From: Beroe forskalii
Lineage: Eukaryota; Ctenophora; Nuda; Beroida; Beroidae
Length of the DNA: 64,000 nucleotides
Assembly: GCA_011033025.1 (NCBI GenBank)
Contig: WFMF01000625.1
Span: forward strand, 23,683-87,682
Reading direction: 5' to 3'
Positions within the stretch are counted from its first letter, which is position 1, and each line of letters starts with the position of its first letter. Positions 35,701 through 44,275 of this stretch are shown one piece after another. Below the pieces are notes generated by a model, which worked only from the letters and a program-made list of their open reading frames with translations, was not told the DNA's origin and did no database searches. The position numbers and the translations under genes were made by a program.

Positions 35701-37621
35701 AAATGCAGCAATAATATTAAATAGAATTATGAAATTTAAAAATTTTATAGCTGAAATTTTTGAAAAATTTGTTTGAAAATTAATGCCACACTCACTATAG
35801 CATGTGTTATAATATAGTGAATTCAAACTCAATCAAATTCAATCATCACAGTAATTATTTGAGGAAAGGGAAAGATACACTTAAAATTTTGAGCTGGGAA
35901 ACTCAATTTGGATTTAACAAATGAATGACAATTCAAAATATTGGAGTATTTGATATATTCATAAACTTACACTTTTTAACATTCCTATGCATATGTTGAC
36001 ACTTCAGTAACAGTGCCAAAACGAATTCATTGTGCACATGGATATTCGACTCTCCAAGTAAGTCTTTGGCAATTCTGTTGTATTCTTCTTTACTTATCTG
36101 GTAAAATTAAGCAAAATGTTATCTATACTAAATTGAAATGATTTGAAAATGAATTTGATAACACAGAAAAATATATAATGTAATTTTTTCCAATAGATAT
36201 AAATCAGAGAAGCTTTATGATTGTGTTGATGGACAATCATGAAGACTATTAACAAAGTTTTTATATCTATAGTAACAGTACATATTGATATTCCATGTCT
36301 GTTAGAAAATGAAACTAAAGCATTCTGAACTGAAACTAGAATTTGCATATGAACACAAATTTCCCAAATTTTACAGCACAATAATTGTGTAAGCTCAAAA
36401 TTCAGTTTGAATGTATTTTTGTGCATGGTATAATAGGTTTGTGTGATGTACAGACTGCAGACACATAAATTATGTGTCTATACAGTATACAGTGCATACT
36501 TACACTGTGCACACAAGCAGAAGATGTGTAAAGTGCAGTTCAAACTGCCTCTGTTACCATAATATATTTTCATCAATTCATTTTAACTTTTTAAGGAGGT
36601 TCTTCAAAGAATAAAGATTTTGAACACAATGAAATGATAAACTTTAGATTCCTATGACTCATTGAAGAGTGTCAAATCATGGTGATCAAACAAAACACCC
36701 TCTGGACATAAAACCTTCAGACAACACACTCCTGGACATAACACCTCCCAGAAAAACACCCCAACCAACAGAAGGCCAATGTCACACTACCCAACCTCCA
36801 TACAAAGTGTGAGTGAGCCCAAGGCAAAGTGAGCCAGGATGTCCCACACAGCATCCTGCCTTGCCAAGTGAGCTGCATTTGCTCAATTATTTGCTTTTGT
36901 AGTGTCAGGGTTAGTTAGGGTTTGGTTAGGGTTATTTTAGTGTCTCAATCTTTTGAGGCACAGCATATTACAGGAAACATGCTCCTTCATGCGAGCACAA
37001 TGTATTATATCAAAACTGTGCTAAGCTGGTTGCCAGAAATACATGGACCAACAACATTAAAAAGGAAAATTATGTAATAACAGCAGGTTAAAAAAGCATG
37101 CATAGAAGTGGATGAAAACATCCAAAAGAAACACAGTAGTGAACTAGTGACAGAAAGTTAGAAGCACTTCAGAGCACAAAAACTAAACAAAAAGGTGCTA
37201 AAGTGGTTACTCGAAATGTATGGCTCAACATAGCTCTTTTTCAAATAATGCAGAAAAATGCACTCGGACATGACATAATATGCTCTGCCCAAAAAGGTTG
37301 AGACACCTGGGTTATGGTAGGGGTTATGGTATAGAGCTGGGTTAGGGTTAGAGTAAGGTTTTGTCTGGGGATGCTTTGTCCAGGGGGTGTTTTGTCAGGG
37401 AACCCTAATACTTACTATCCCTCTTCTATATTGTTATTCAGTTCAGTTCAGTTAGAAATTTGTAACATATTGACATAGAGTATGATCACTAGATTATGAA
37501 TATCATCACTTACTTGATTTTTATACCATAATCTGGTTGTTTTCCAATATAACTGATTGTTTGAACCCAGAATATTTTCAAGATTTTCTTTTGGTTGAAC
37601 CAAACTAATATCTGATGCCAT
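20756..37621 (-). CDS. TADA1: TADA1, SAGA-complex adaptor subunit (long, intron-rich; one internal exon not found)
   Basis: Histone-fold adaptor of the SAGA acetyltransferase coactivator. Exons: 37514-37621 (MASDISLVQPKEN; LYWKTTRLWYKNQ), 35971-36097 (ISKEEYNRIAKDLLGE; HVHNEFVLALLLKCQ), 28388-28620 (VLPDDENITSRCLTGAWEEN; LDVVSAEVVPLLRIALQ), 23898-23940, 23626-23728 (ITVTHLIQ), 20756-20941 (ALHKLQSKKISLMNIERAQC, ending with a stop). Exons 1-2-3 join in phase and follow the human order (KQKISKEEF; HSHNDFLLAIL; the AYEHGLDNV...VENHL block; the EAL...NIERI block near the C-terminus). An exon matching the R-R-K-A-Y region should lie between 28388 and 23940 but was not found, and the frame from exon 3 into 23940 needs it. 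A candidate acceptor at about 24495 gives no open continuation. The introns hold MAN2A, a LINE ORF1 and several repeats. Confidence 0.8.
21099..23516. mobile_element. element or fold-back unit with ~155-bp GGCGCC-rich inverted ends, in a TADA1 intron
   Basis: The segment 21099-21252 recurs inverted at 23361-23516 with few differences (AACACGTTTCTGAGATAATG outermost; CGCCACTGTGGCGCCGGCGC internal). 21240-21310 is a dense run of GGCGCC palindromes. The 2.1 kb between the arms includes a SINE-like copy (21623-22045) and no coding frame. Confidence 0.6.
21623..22045 (-). repeat. SINE-like dispersed repeat, copy 1
   Basis: About 420 bp, nearly identical to 33829-34243 in the same orientation. The plus-strand left edge carries tandem GTCTTA units, so on the minus strand the element would end in a short tandem tail, as many non-LTR-mobilised SINEs do. 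No protein. Orientation inferred from that tail. Confidence 0.6.
25405..26256 (+). CDS. LINE ORF1-like protein (intact frame) in a TADA1 intron
   Basis: The frame is open from 25354, but the ATG at 25405 (MALQLTELLRF) is the likely start, giving 283 residues. Order: N-terminal acidic region, a long coiled-coil segment (about residues 85-155), then a segment of the type seen in LINE ORF1 proteins: RSRNLMMFGVPE, HRVGVQKEGASRPVKVTLSS, VFISKDLTIEERNARKKLVLELK. Such proteins bind their own RNA for retrotransposition. No reverse transcriptase follows within the next 4 kb, so it is either a truncated insertion or a solitary or domesticated ORF1. It is antisense to TADA1. Confidence 0.7.
   Translation: MALQLTELLRFSTEDANDLIEGEMETTLRKVKEHTKCTDWRKVNSAVLTKLTKAQLVECLNEAVIAVGLGQESLEDAVADYGGLLENQVRLQARVINRNEELLKCKNEQLEAIQSTVKSELESYSEVTKKGLEERAITAQQVKMAVKTAVKEDDRSRNLMMFGVPETAAEDLETKAAEVFEQLEEKPKVIECHRVGVQKEGASRPVKVTLSSSDTVGRILSKSRQLRTTDRFSHVFISKDLTIEERNARKKLVLELKQKRENEPGLYHFIRNGALFSRLHAGS
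26257..28387. other. TADA1 intron sequence without a recognised gene
   Basis: AT-rich, several short frames without domains. It may include the 3' flank of the ORF1 element. No repeat copy shared with the rest of the window was noticed. Confidence 0.4.
28621..30177. other. TADA1 intron upstream of MAN2A
   Basis: No coding features. It should contain the promoter of the plus-strand mannosidase gene; no specific element is identified. Confidence 0.35.
30178..33656 (+). CDS. MAN2A: alpha-mannosidase II (GH38, MAN2A family), with two apparent frameshifts
   Basis: Golgi type II membrane glycosidase that trims mannose residues during complex N-glycan formation. Exon 1 (about 30178-30265) encodes a signal anchor (RRYLVTVMFIIFVLVYCHAV); exon 2 starts at 30432 after TTTGTTTCAG. 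GH38 landmarks: HSHCDPGW (zinc His/Asp), WAIDPFGLSPTM (zinc and nucleophile Asp), LSLFQHHDGITGT (fourth zinc ligand), later beta domains to about 33656. The frame changes near 31473 (a CCC run) and again at about 32045-32065; each is a +1 shift and flanking protein on both sides fits the family. No splice signals explain either. It lies antisense within TADA1 intron 2. It could be a broken gene, a decaying retrocopy-like locus or an assembly-error case; the 5' intron argues against a simple retrocopy. Confidence 0.85.
33829..34243 (-). repeat. SINE-like dispersed repeat, copy 2
   Basis: Same sequence and orientation as 21623-22045, including the plus-strand GTCTTAGTCTTAGTAAAA edge. A few substitutions and one short deletion (near 34108) separate the copies. 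It lies just downstream of MAN2A, inside TADA1 intron 2. Confidence 0.65.
35047..35265. repeat. dispersed repeat, copy 2
   Basis: Second copy of the 598-813 repeat, same orientation, with single-base differences. In TADA1 intron 2. Confidence 0.75.
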
Positions 37622-37907
37622 GCTCTCAAATTTGAAACTTATTATGATAATTTTATGATGATTTTAAAACCTTGCAAATGAAGAATGAAGTCGCATGTAA
37701 CTAATCAACAAATTAATTTTGATTAATTAAGTGTGTGGCAAACATTATTACAGTGGCTGTCAGCATTTGTTCTAGGCAGCTTCATGTAACACATTTGATC
37801 ACATACTTGGTTTTGACCAGTTGATAGATTAATGAATCTGATGCACATCTAATTTTAAGCTGAAAGCACAAATAACTCTAACAAAATGTCATCAAACTTT
37901 ATAAAAT

Positions 37908-38032
37908 AGATAGACACGCACCTATCGGGTCCATGTTGGGATACTGCCCGAGGGTGGTATCCGGTTTTGGCCCGAGCCTGTAGGGCAAGGGTCTAAACCA
38001 ATATGGACCCGATCAGGCAAGTATCTATATAT
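37908..38032. repeat. short hairpin repeat (MITE-like)
   Basis: About 125 bp whose ends are imperfect inverted copies around ATCGGGTCCAT ... ATGGACCCGAT. The inverted-duplication partner is at 58789-58910. No coding potential. Confidence 0.55.
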
Positions 38033-38611
38033 TATAGACCCGCATGAAAACTGCAGAGGGTTCTATAAAGGGGTAAAAATCTCCGAAGAGAGTCAAATAT
38101 TATAAAATACAGGTTGAGAAAGCACCCAACATTTGTAATGAGAGGTGTATCACAATTACAATGATTAAGAAACAAAGATGACTGTATTTGTTCTACAAAG
38201 AAGATAATATAATCTGAAGTCAAAATATTTCTAACAGTCTGATGAATATCAATACATAAAAACAACATATATGAATGCCATCTTATATATAAAGTAAAGT
38301 CACACGTGAATAATGTTTGTATGTGCTGCTGTACATATAAACGATAATAATAATAATAATAATAACAGGGTAATGGTATTTAACCATCACAATTAACATA
38401 AACAATATATAAATAACAATGGTAACTTTCTTACACACCATTTAACTCAGGTGCCCATTAAACATAATTGAAAAATCATTCATAAATATTTAATAAATAA
38501 AATAAGGTGAAGTTTATAAGCTCATTTTTATAAAATGAATTGTGTTACTTAATAATGAAATTATCATACTTATTCTATACTTATTGAATGTCACCAGGAG
38601 CTAGTTTTTAC

Positions 38612-40085
38612 CAGGGCTGTAATTCTCAATTTTGAGTTGGGGGGCTGGGCGAGCAAAGCGAGCCCAGGGTACGGGGTCCAGGGGCAGAGCCCCTGGCCGG
38701 GGGTTAATTTTTGGGGTTTTCAATGTCTGAGGGGGGGAGTTTCACTGTCCCAATTGTCCCTGTCCCAATTTACTCTTTCTTGAGTTTGGGACTGGTTTTT
38801 GGGACAATTGGGACAACTGGGACATTTGGGACAATTGGGACAAACAAAAAGTTGGACAAATCAGTCATCAATGTTTTTCTATCATACTACTATGCTAATA
38901 AGTACAAGTTTTGGTTGTGTGCTACTATGTAACAAGTTGTAAGACAAAAACACTAAACTCCCACTCAAAAACACAATCATTTGAGCTCCAGTTGCCTCTG
39001 TCACTTTTGTCCCAATTGTCCCAAATGTCCCATTTGTCCCAAATGTCCCATTTGTCCCAGTCCGTATTCACTTTTTTGAGTCCCATTTGTTCCATTTTCT
39101 CTGTCCCATTTGTCCCAAATGTCCCAATTGTCCCAGTCCGAATTCACTTTTTTGAGTCCCATTTGTTCCATTTTCTCTGTCCCATTTGTCCCAATTGTCC
39201 CATTTGTCCCAAATGTCCCATTTGTCCCAATTGTCCCTGTCCCAATCCACTTTTTCTTGAGTTTGGGACCAGGGCCGTAATTCCCGGGGGGGGGGCTAGG
39301 GGGGCTGAAGCCCCCCCAAGATTTTTGAACTGACTCAAAAAAAATTCTAACTCCCTATTAGAATTTCCAACTTAACTGATCTTTACAGTTTACTCATTAA
39401 ATAGGGAATGATATTGATGCATCATTCGCAATTGTGAAGGTTTCAACATCATATCAACACTTCATGTAGGCTAGTTTGTAGGTTCATCATGGTATTTTTT
39501 ATCTACAAACCACAGTACAGAAGTGCTGTAATCAATCAATGTCTCCATAGTAAGTAGGCAAAAATAATAATAATAAAGAAAGGAATAAATAAATATCGTG
39601 CTCAAATCATGCTCATAACATGCTCATGTAAACATGTTCATAGATTTATGCAAGTGACATACTGGAATGAATAAAAAAGATTTAATGATGTTCATAATAA
39701 ACGCCTAAAAACCAGCAAGTGCTCTGGGCTAAGAATGGGTCATCAGTTGGGCAAGGGTGATTATGAGGCACAATATGTTCTGCACATGGTTTTTTAACAT
39801 GAAAACTTGCTCAAGACTTGTCAAAGTACCATTGTATACGACTCATAATTTTCACAATTCTTACCCATTTCTGTAGCCCAAAATTCATTCTCAGACATTG
39901 AAAAACCCAAAAATTTTCCGGGGGGCTCCACCCCCCTAACCCCCGGCCAGGGGCTCTGCCCCTGGACCCCTCTGCCCCTGGACCCCGCTGCCCCCAGACC
40001 CCTGCCTCCGGGAGGCTCCGCCCCTGGACCCCATTCCCTGGGCTCGCCCAGCCCCCCCAACTCAAAATTGAGAATTACGGCCCTG
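38612..40085. mobile_element. TIR element(s) with CAGGGCYGTAATTC ends, left arm
   Basis: CAGGGCTGTAATTCTCAATT at 38612 is inverted at the right end, 40085. A related end, CAGGGCCGTAATTCCCGGGG, starts at 39270, and its best partner lies at 53095 beyond the copia insertion. hAT-type elements often begin CAGGG, but no transposase is present, so the class is inferred. The inverted copies are at 55524-56955 and 56149-58215. Confidence 0.55.
39000..39246. repeat. GTCCCAAWTG minisatellite, left arm
   Basis: Runs of TTGTCCC, AATGTCCC and ATTTGTCCC units of 9-10 bp. The inverted partner is at about 57618-57835. Long frames across it (for example 38911-39333) are repeat artefacts. Confidence 0.85.
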
Positions 40086-40221
40086 TTTGGGACAATTGGG
40101 ACAGTGACACCCCCCCCCCCTCTGAGAATGAATTTTTTGGGCTACAGAAATGGGTAAGAACCGTGAAAAACATCCTTGAAATGATTATTGATTGATTTAT
40201 AACATTTACTACTTTGTCTTA

Positions 40222-40363
40222 TAATGCTTTATATGATATTTAAATATATTCCTTTCCAGGGAATGTCATAAGTTATACTCTGTTTGTTGGGGTTTTGGTT
40301 CTATACCTTTTTCAATACACTACCACTGTGTTTTATTGGTCCACCATCAAAACTAAAATATCA
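40222..40363 (+). repeat. 5' LTR of the copia element (3' 142 bp only)
   Basis: 142 bp identical by eye to the end of the 3' LTR (52422-52563), from TAATGCTTTATATG to AAAATATCA. The first ~53 bp of the LTR are not recognisable; 40171-40221 is different sequence. It is followed at once by TGGTAGCAGAGAATG, a primer-binding site of the initiator-tRNA-Met type. Confidence 0.8.
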
Positions 40364-41239
40364 TGGTAGCAGAGAATGATAAAAGCAGTGAATCAGAAGC
40401 AGGGAATTCTGCAAGTGGTAGTGGTAGTAATGAAGAAAGCGATGTTAAAGGAAGTGTGAACACCAAAGCCCCAGCCTACAGAGAAGGTCAGAACTATGAG
40501 GATTGGAGACTTGACATTGATCTCTGGAATGAATTCACAACATTGAAGAGGAATAAGAGAGCAACAGCATTGTTATTACAGCTTCCAGAGGGGACTGTTA
40601 AAAACCATGTGAGGGCACTTGGAAAGACTGTTTTGACATCAAATGATGGTCTTGAAAAGGTGATTGAAAAACTTGATAGCATTTATAAAGAAGACATTTC
40701 CCATAGTGCATATCGTGTGTATTGTAAATTCGAAAAATATGAGCGTCCCTCAGACATGAACCTGAAAGCATATCTTTCAAATTTTCAGAAGCTGTATGAT
40801 GAGCTACTTAAGTATGATATGAAACTGCCTGAAGAGGTACTTGCATACAGATTGCTGAATAGTGCTAATCTCTCAAGTGAAAAAAAAAAAGTTGATTTAG
40901 CTTTAGCTACAGTGAAGCAATTAACTTATGTAGAAATGGCAGCAACATTGGGTAAAATTTTCGCAGTTCAGATCAACAAATCAGGTTTAGATCAAGTCAA
41001 TAGTGAAACATTGGAGATTAAGTCTGAACCAGAAGAATGTCACCTAGCTTCTCACAAAAGACCATATAGAGGAAACAGTTCTGGATCATATGGGCCTATC
41101 AGATCACAAAGTAGCAAACAGTATCATCAACCATATAACCGAGGAAGGGGCAGCCCAAGTCAAAGTAGAAATTCCCCAAGAGGAGGAAGAGGAAGCCCTT
41201 ACTCAAGAAGCCCAAGTTCAAGTGATGGTGCCAAATTCA
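40363..41239 (+). pseudogene. copia gag, 5' part, interrupted by a Merlin transposon
   Basis: Capsid-region polyprotein of a Ty1/copia retrotransposon: GQNYEDWRLDIDLWNEFTTL, YKEDISHSAYRVYCKFEKYE, then a Ser/Arg-rich stretch. The start codon overlaps the last base of the LTR, so the primer-binding site itself is translated. The frame is cut at 41240 by the Merlin element. On the far side, the CCHC zinc knuckle (CFNCHQVGHFKAEC, from 48379) continues in the same frame. The insertion plus its 8-bp duplication is 7,137 bp, a multiple of three. Confidence 0.85.
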
Positions 41240-42709
41240 GGCAGTATTAACGAAGACCGACCGGGATAAGTGGAACCTTGTCGGAACTTAGTCGGAACCT
41301 AATCGGAACTTAGTCGGAACCTTGTCGGAACTTAGTCGGAACCTAGTCGGACCATAATCGGAACCTTGTCGGACCATAATCGGAACCTTGTCGGAACTTA
41401 GTCGGAACCTAATCGGACCTTACTCGGAACCAAATTAGCTCGGAACCAAATTAGCTGTAATTAGGGCAACTAATCAGATGGCAGGTCTGATTGCATCTCA
41501 AAACGTAACCTAATACCACACTGAATTTGATATAAATAGAGGGATCGAGGATGTTAAACTATCAGTTTCAATATGGGTGATGCGACCTTTTACCCCCCGA
41601 CTTTTTATCCCCCGACCTTTTACCACCCTAATGTACAGGTGCGACCTTTTAGCCCCTGTTTCGCCTTTGATCTGTACTGCATTCTGGGGGGGATAAAAAG
41701 GCGCACTTCTGCCATAGACTGCGACTTTTTATCCCCCATTGAAAATGAGCTCGGAATGAAGCAGGGGGATAAAAAGTCGTAGATAACAATAGAGCTGCGA
41801 CCTTTTATCCCCGTTCAAGCTACGATGGGGATAAACATTAAACAGTCGTACCTAACTGCAGAACTGCGACCTTTTACCCCCTTGGATCACATTTCAAAGA
41901 AGAACTCACATGATACTGTCTCGTTCGAGCAATGGTGTCAGGTACCAAGGATCGTACCATGAACCTTGATACGATTGGACTTCCACATCAAGCAGCTGGA
42001 ATTACTTCCTAAGTACACCTACCTCTGACTTCAAGGTGCGGGTGAAGAAGCTTGCTGCTCTTCCCTCTCTCGGATTTGGTGCTGACTGCTGGTCAACGAG
42101 ACTCGTAGTACGAGTGCCTGTCTACTTCTTTCCTTCCTTCCTGACGAGCTCCACATCCTCTTCTTTGAATTACCTTGGATCAGACTCTCAGTGGCTGGCC
42201 TGTGGATGGCTCCTACTACGGGCCCCGTATATTTCTACCCTCTCGTGATGTGGTATGTCTACAACAGAGATGCTCAGGGATCCACCAGGAGGCAGTCTTG
42301 AACTATTCCGACACGACCGGCTGATTGACTAGCCGGCCGGCTAGCCGGTTGGCTCACCGGCTAGCCGGCCGGCCAGCCGGTGAGCCAACCGGCTAGCCGG
42401 CCGGCTAGTCAATCAGCCGGTCGGCTAGCCACCCGGCTTGCCAGTTAGCCGGCCGGCTAGCCGGTCGGTTAGCCGGTCGGCTAGCCGGTGAGCCAACCGG
42501 CTAGCCGACCGGCCAGCCGGTTAGCCGGCCGGCTAACCCCTTCTCCAACACCCCTTTGCCTTCCTTCTCCAAACCTTCGTTTGCTTTTCTTCTCGGGCGA
42601 AATATCCAAAATCAGCGTATCCAAATTTTCAGGACTGCCTCTCAATCGGTGTATTAGTGGGTTAACGTATTCTCGCGGTATACCTACGTATCTCGCGTCA
42701 TGTAATGCC
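41240..42709. repeat. Merlin left terminal inverted repeat
   Basis: Blocks in order: GTCGGAACCTTGTCGGAACT subrepeats (41277-41450), the GCGACCTTTTACCCCC block (41579-41710 and 41780-41880), a unique stretch (about 41888-42285), the CCGGCTAG array (42318-42535), and a 165-bp inner segment ending TGTAATGCC. Each homologous block reappears inverted on the right side in mirrored order. Confidence 0.8.
42318..42535. repeat. CCGGCTAG palindrome array, left
   Basis: Dense overlapping copies of GCCGGCCGGCTAGCCGG-type words, each self-complementary in part. The counterpart is at 47111-47375. It should form many alternative hairpins. Confidence 0.9.
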
Positions 42710-42893
42710 TCGTTTCAATTTGAGATTTATTATATTTTATGTATCAATAGCAATTTTCGTTTCAATTTATGATAAGAAACAAGTTCTAGAAAAATAAGAT
42801 CTAGTATCTTGAAGGAACTAATAGGAACTAATATCTTGAAAATTATAACATATAACAGCCCAACATAACATGAAATGTAACAACCCAAAATAT

Positions 42894-43801
42894 TCAGTTG
42901 CCGTAAACATCCTTCAGGCAGTCCAAGGCAGCAGTCCAAGTGTTTTGAATCTGAGCAGTTCCGCTGGTTCCATTGATGCGTTTCCTCCACATGTAGTCGA
43001 TGAGGGAGTCTGTTATGTACTTGTTGCCGTTCACGTGTTTCTTGCAGTGAGTCCAGAGCCCTCCATAGTGTTGATGTGAACTCCGGTGATGGGGTTGACG
43101 TACTGGATGCTGTGGTTCACAACGAAGTGGTAGTAGCCCCTCCTCGGTAGACTGTTGTACCCACTCCAGCCGTCTGTCATTACGATGGAACCTGGTTCCG
43201 GACGAAGTTCACGATGATAGGGATGAGGGTAGCAGCACTGCGACTGTTGCCAGGAAGAGCCCATGAATCTGTCGGACCTTCCGCGTTCGAGCATCCCAAG
43301 CACCCAGTTGCCATCCCGCCATGATCCTCGGTTGTTCTTCCGCTTCCCATATTAACTCTCGTCCACCTCCACCACCACACCATGTCCGCCGAGCACCACA
43401 GGGTTCTTATACAGGTACTCCGCCAAGCAGGTTAGTAGCTTGCCCACCCACACCGACACAGAGTGCTCTGACAGTCCCGTGTACTCCCATAATGTTGACG
43501 TTGGTGTTGTTCTTGTTGGAGAAGGCGTGGAGGAGCCAGATGAACTGCGTGAAGGTTATGTTCCGCTGATCCAGGATGGAGTTGTGTCTGATTGAGCGGT
43601 ATACTCCACAGCTAGGGCATCTCCAGCAGGAACCATCTCTGTAGCGGGTTGCAGAACAGGAAGTCCACGTCATCTGGGCGTTGCAGTTGGTACCCGACAG
43701 AGGGAGGAAGAAGGGATCACACCTCTGTTTCTGCAGAAGATCTGGATGTCTGCTTCACTGGAGGTTAGTAGCTGTAGAACAGATGAGTTGAAACAAGCCA
43801 T
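42894..43801 (-). pseudogene. Merlin transposase pseudogene (ISXO2-like DDE family)
   Basis: Starts MACFNSSVLQLLT at 43801. Pieces in family order but several frames: a zinc-like CWRCPSCGVYRSIRHNSIL, FTQFIWLLHAFSNK, VVLGGHGVVVEVDES (first catalytic Asp), RKNNRGS, RSAATLIPIIVNFV, IVMTDGWSGYNSLPR (second Asp), FVVNHSIQYVNPITGVHINT (conserved NHS...G.H block), and a C-terminal YITDSLIDYMWRKRIN ending at a stop near 42894. Frameshifts and in-frame stops (for example just after VDES) make it inactive. Confidence 0.85.
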
Positions 43802-44275
43802 GATGAACTGATGATAAATGGTCAGAAAGTCCTCTATTTAAGGGTACAAATATCCTATTCGTCTTGAAGCGACGTGACCATGCAATAACAGGGTAGGAGA
43901 CGATCTATGAAGCATTGCATTCAATGTAGTCCTAATCAGTCCGTGTCACATGAGATACGTAAGTGACCGATGTTACTATTCTGTTGGAAGTATTTTCACC
44001 CTGCAGTCATATTCACGTAACACACGTAAGTGAATGCGATCACAAGTAGGAGAGCGATGTTCTTATCTTGATAAGGCATTACATGACGCGAGATACGTAG
44101 GTATACCGCGAGAATCTGAATACGTTAACCCACTAATGTACCGATTGAGAGGCAGTCCTGAAAATTTGGATACGCTGATTTCAAATATTTTGCTCATAAT
44201 ACTGTCAGATGCCCGAGAAGGAAGGCAAACGAAGGTTTGGAGAAGGAAGGCAAAGGGGTGTTGGAGTATGGGTTA

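Larger units (their letters stand above)
36178..40170. repeat. left arm of a ~24-kb inverted duplication
   Basis: Nearly identical in reverse complement to 56066-60620. The left edge lies within TADA1 intron 1 (ATGTAATTTTTTCC). The arm includes TADA1 exon 1 and about 1 kb of its upstream region, a small hairpin repeat, TTAGGG-like words (about 36908-36940), and a GTCCCA minisatellite. It is about 3,993 bp; the right arm is longer mainly because it carries a 600-bp insert at 57015-57620. Homology resumes beyond the copia insertion at 52564 and runs to about 53240. Confidence 0.9.

Noticed and set aside
36908-36940. TTAGGG-like repeats suggesting an interstitial telomere
   Set aside because: Only a few imperfect units, also mirrored in the other arm; too weak to call.
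38911-39333. Frames rich in CPICPNCP across the GTCCCA minisatellite
   Set aside because: Translation of a 9-10 bp repeat; the same frames recur inverted in the other arm with no domain.
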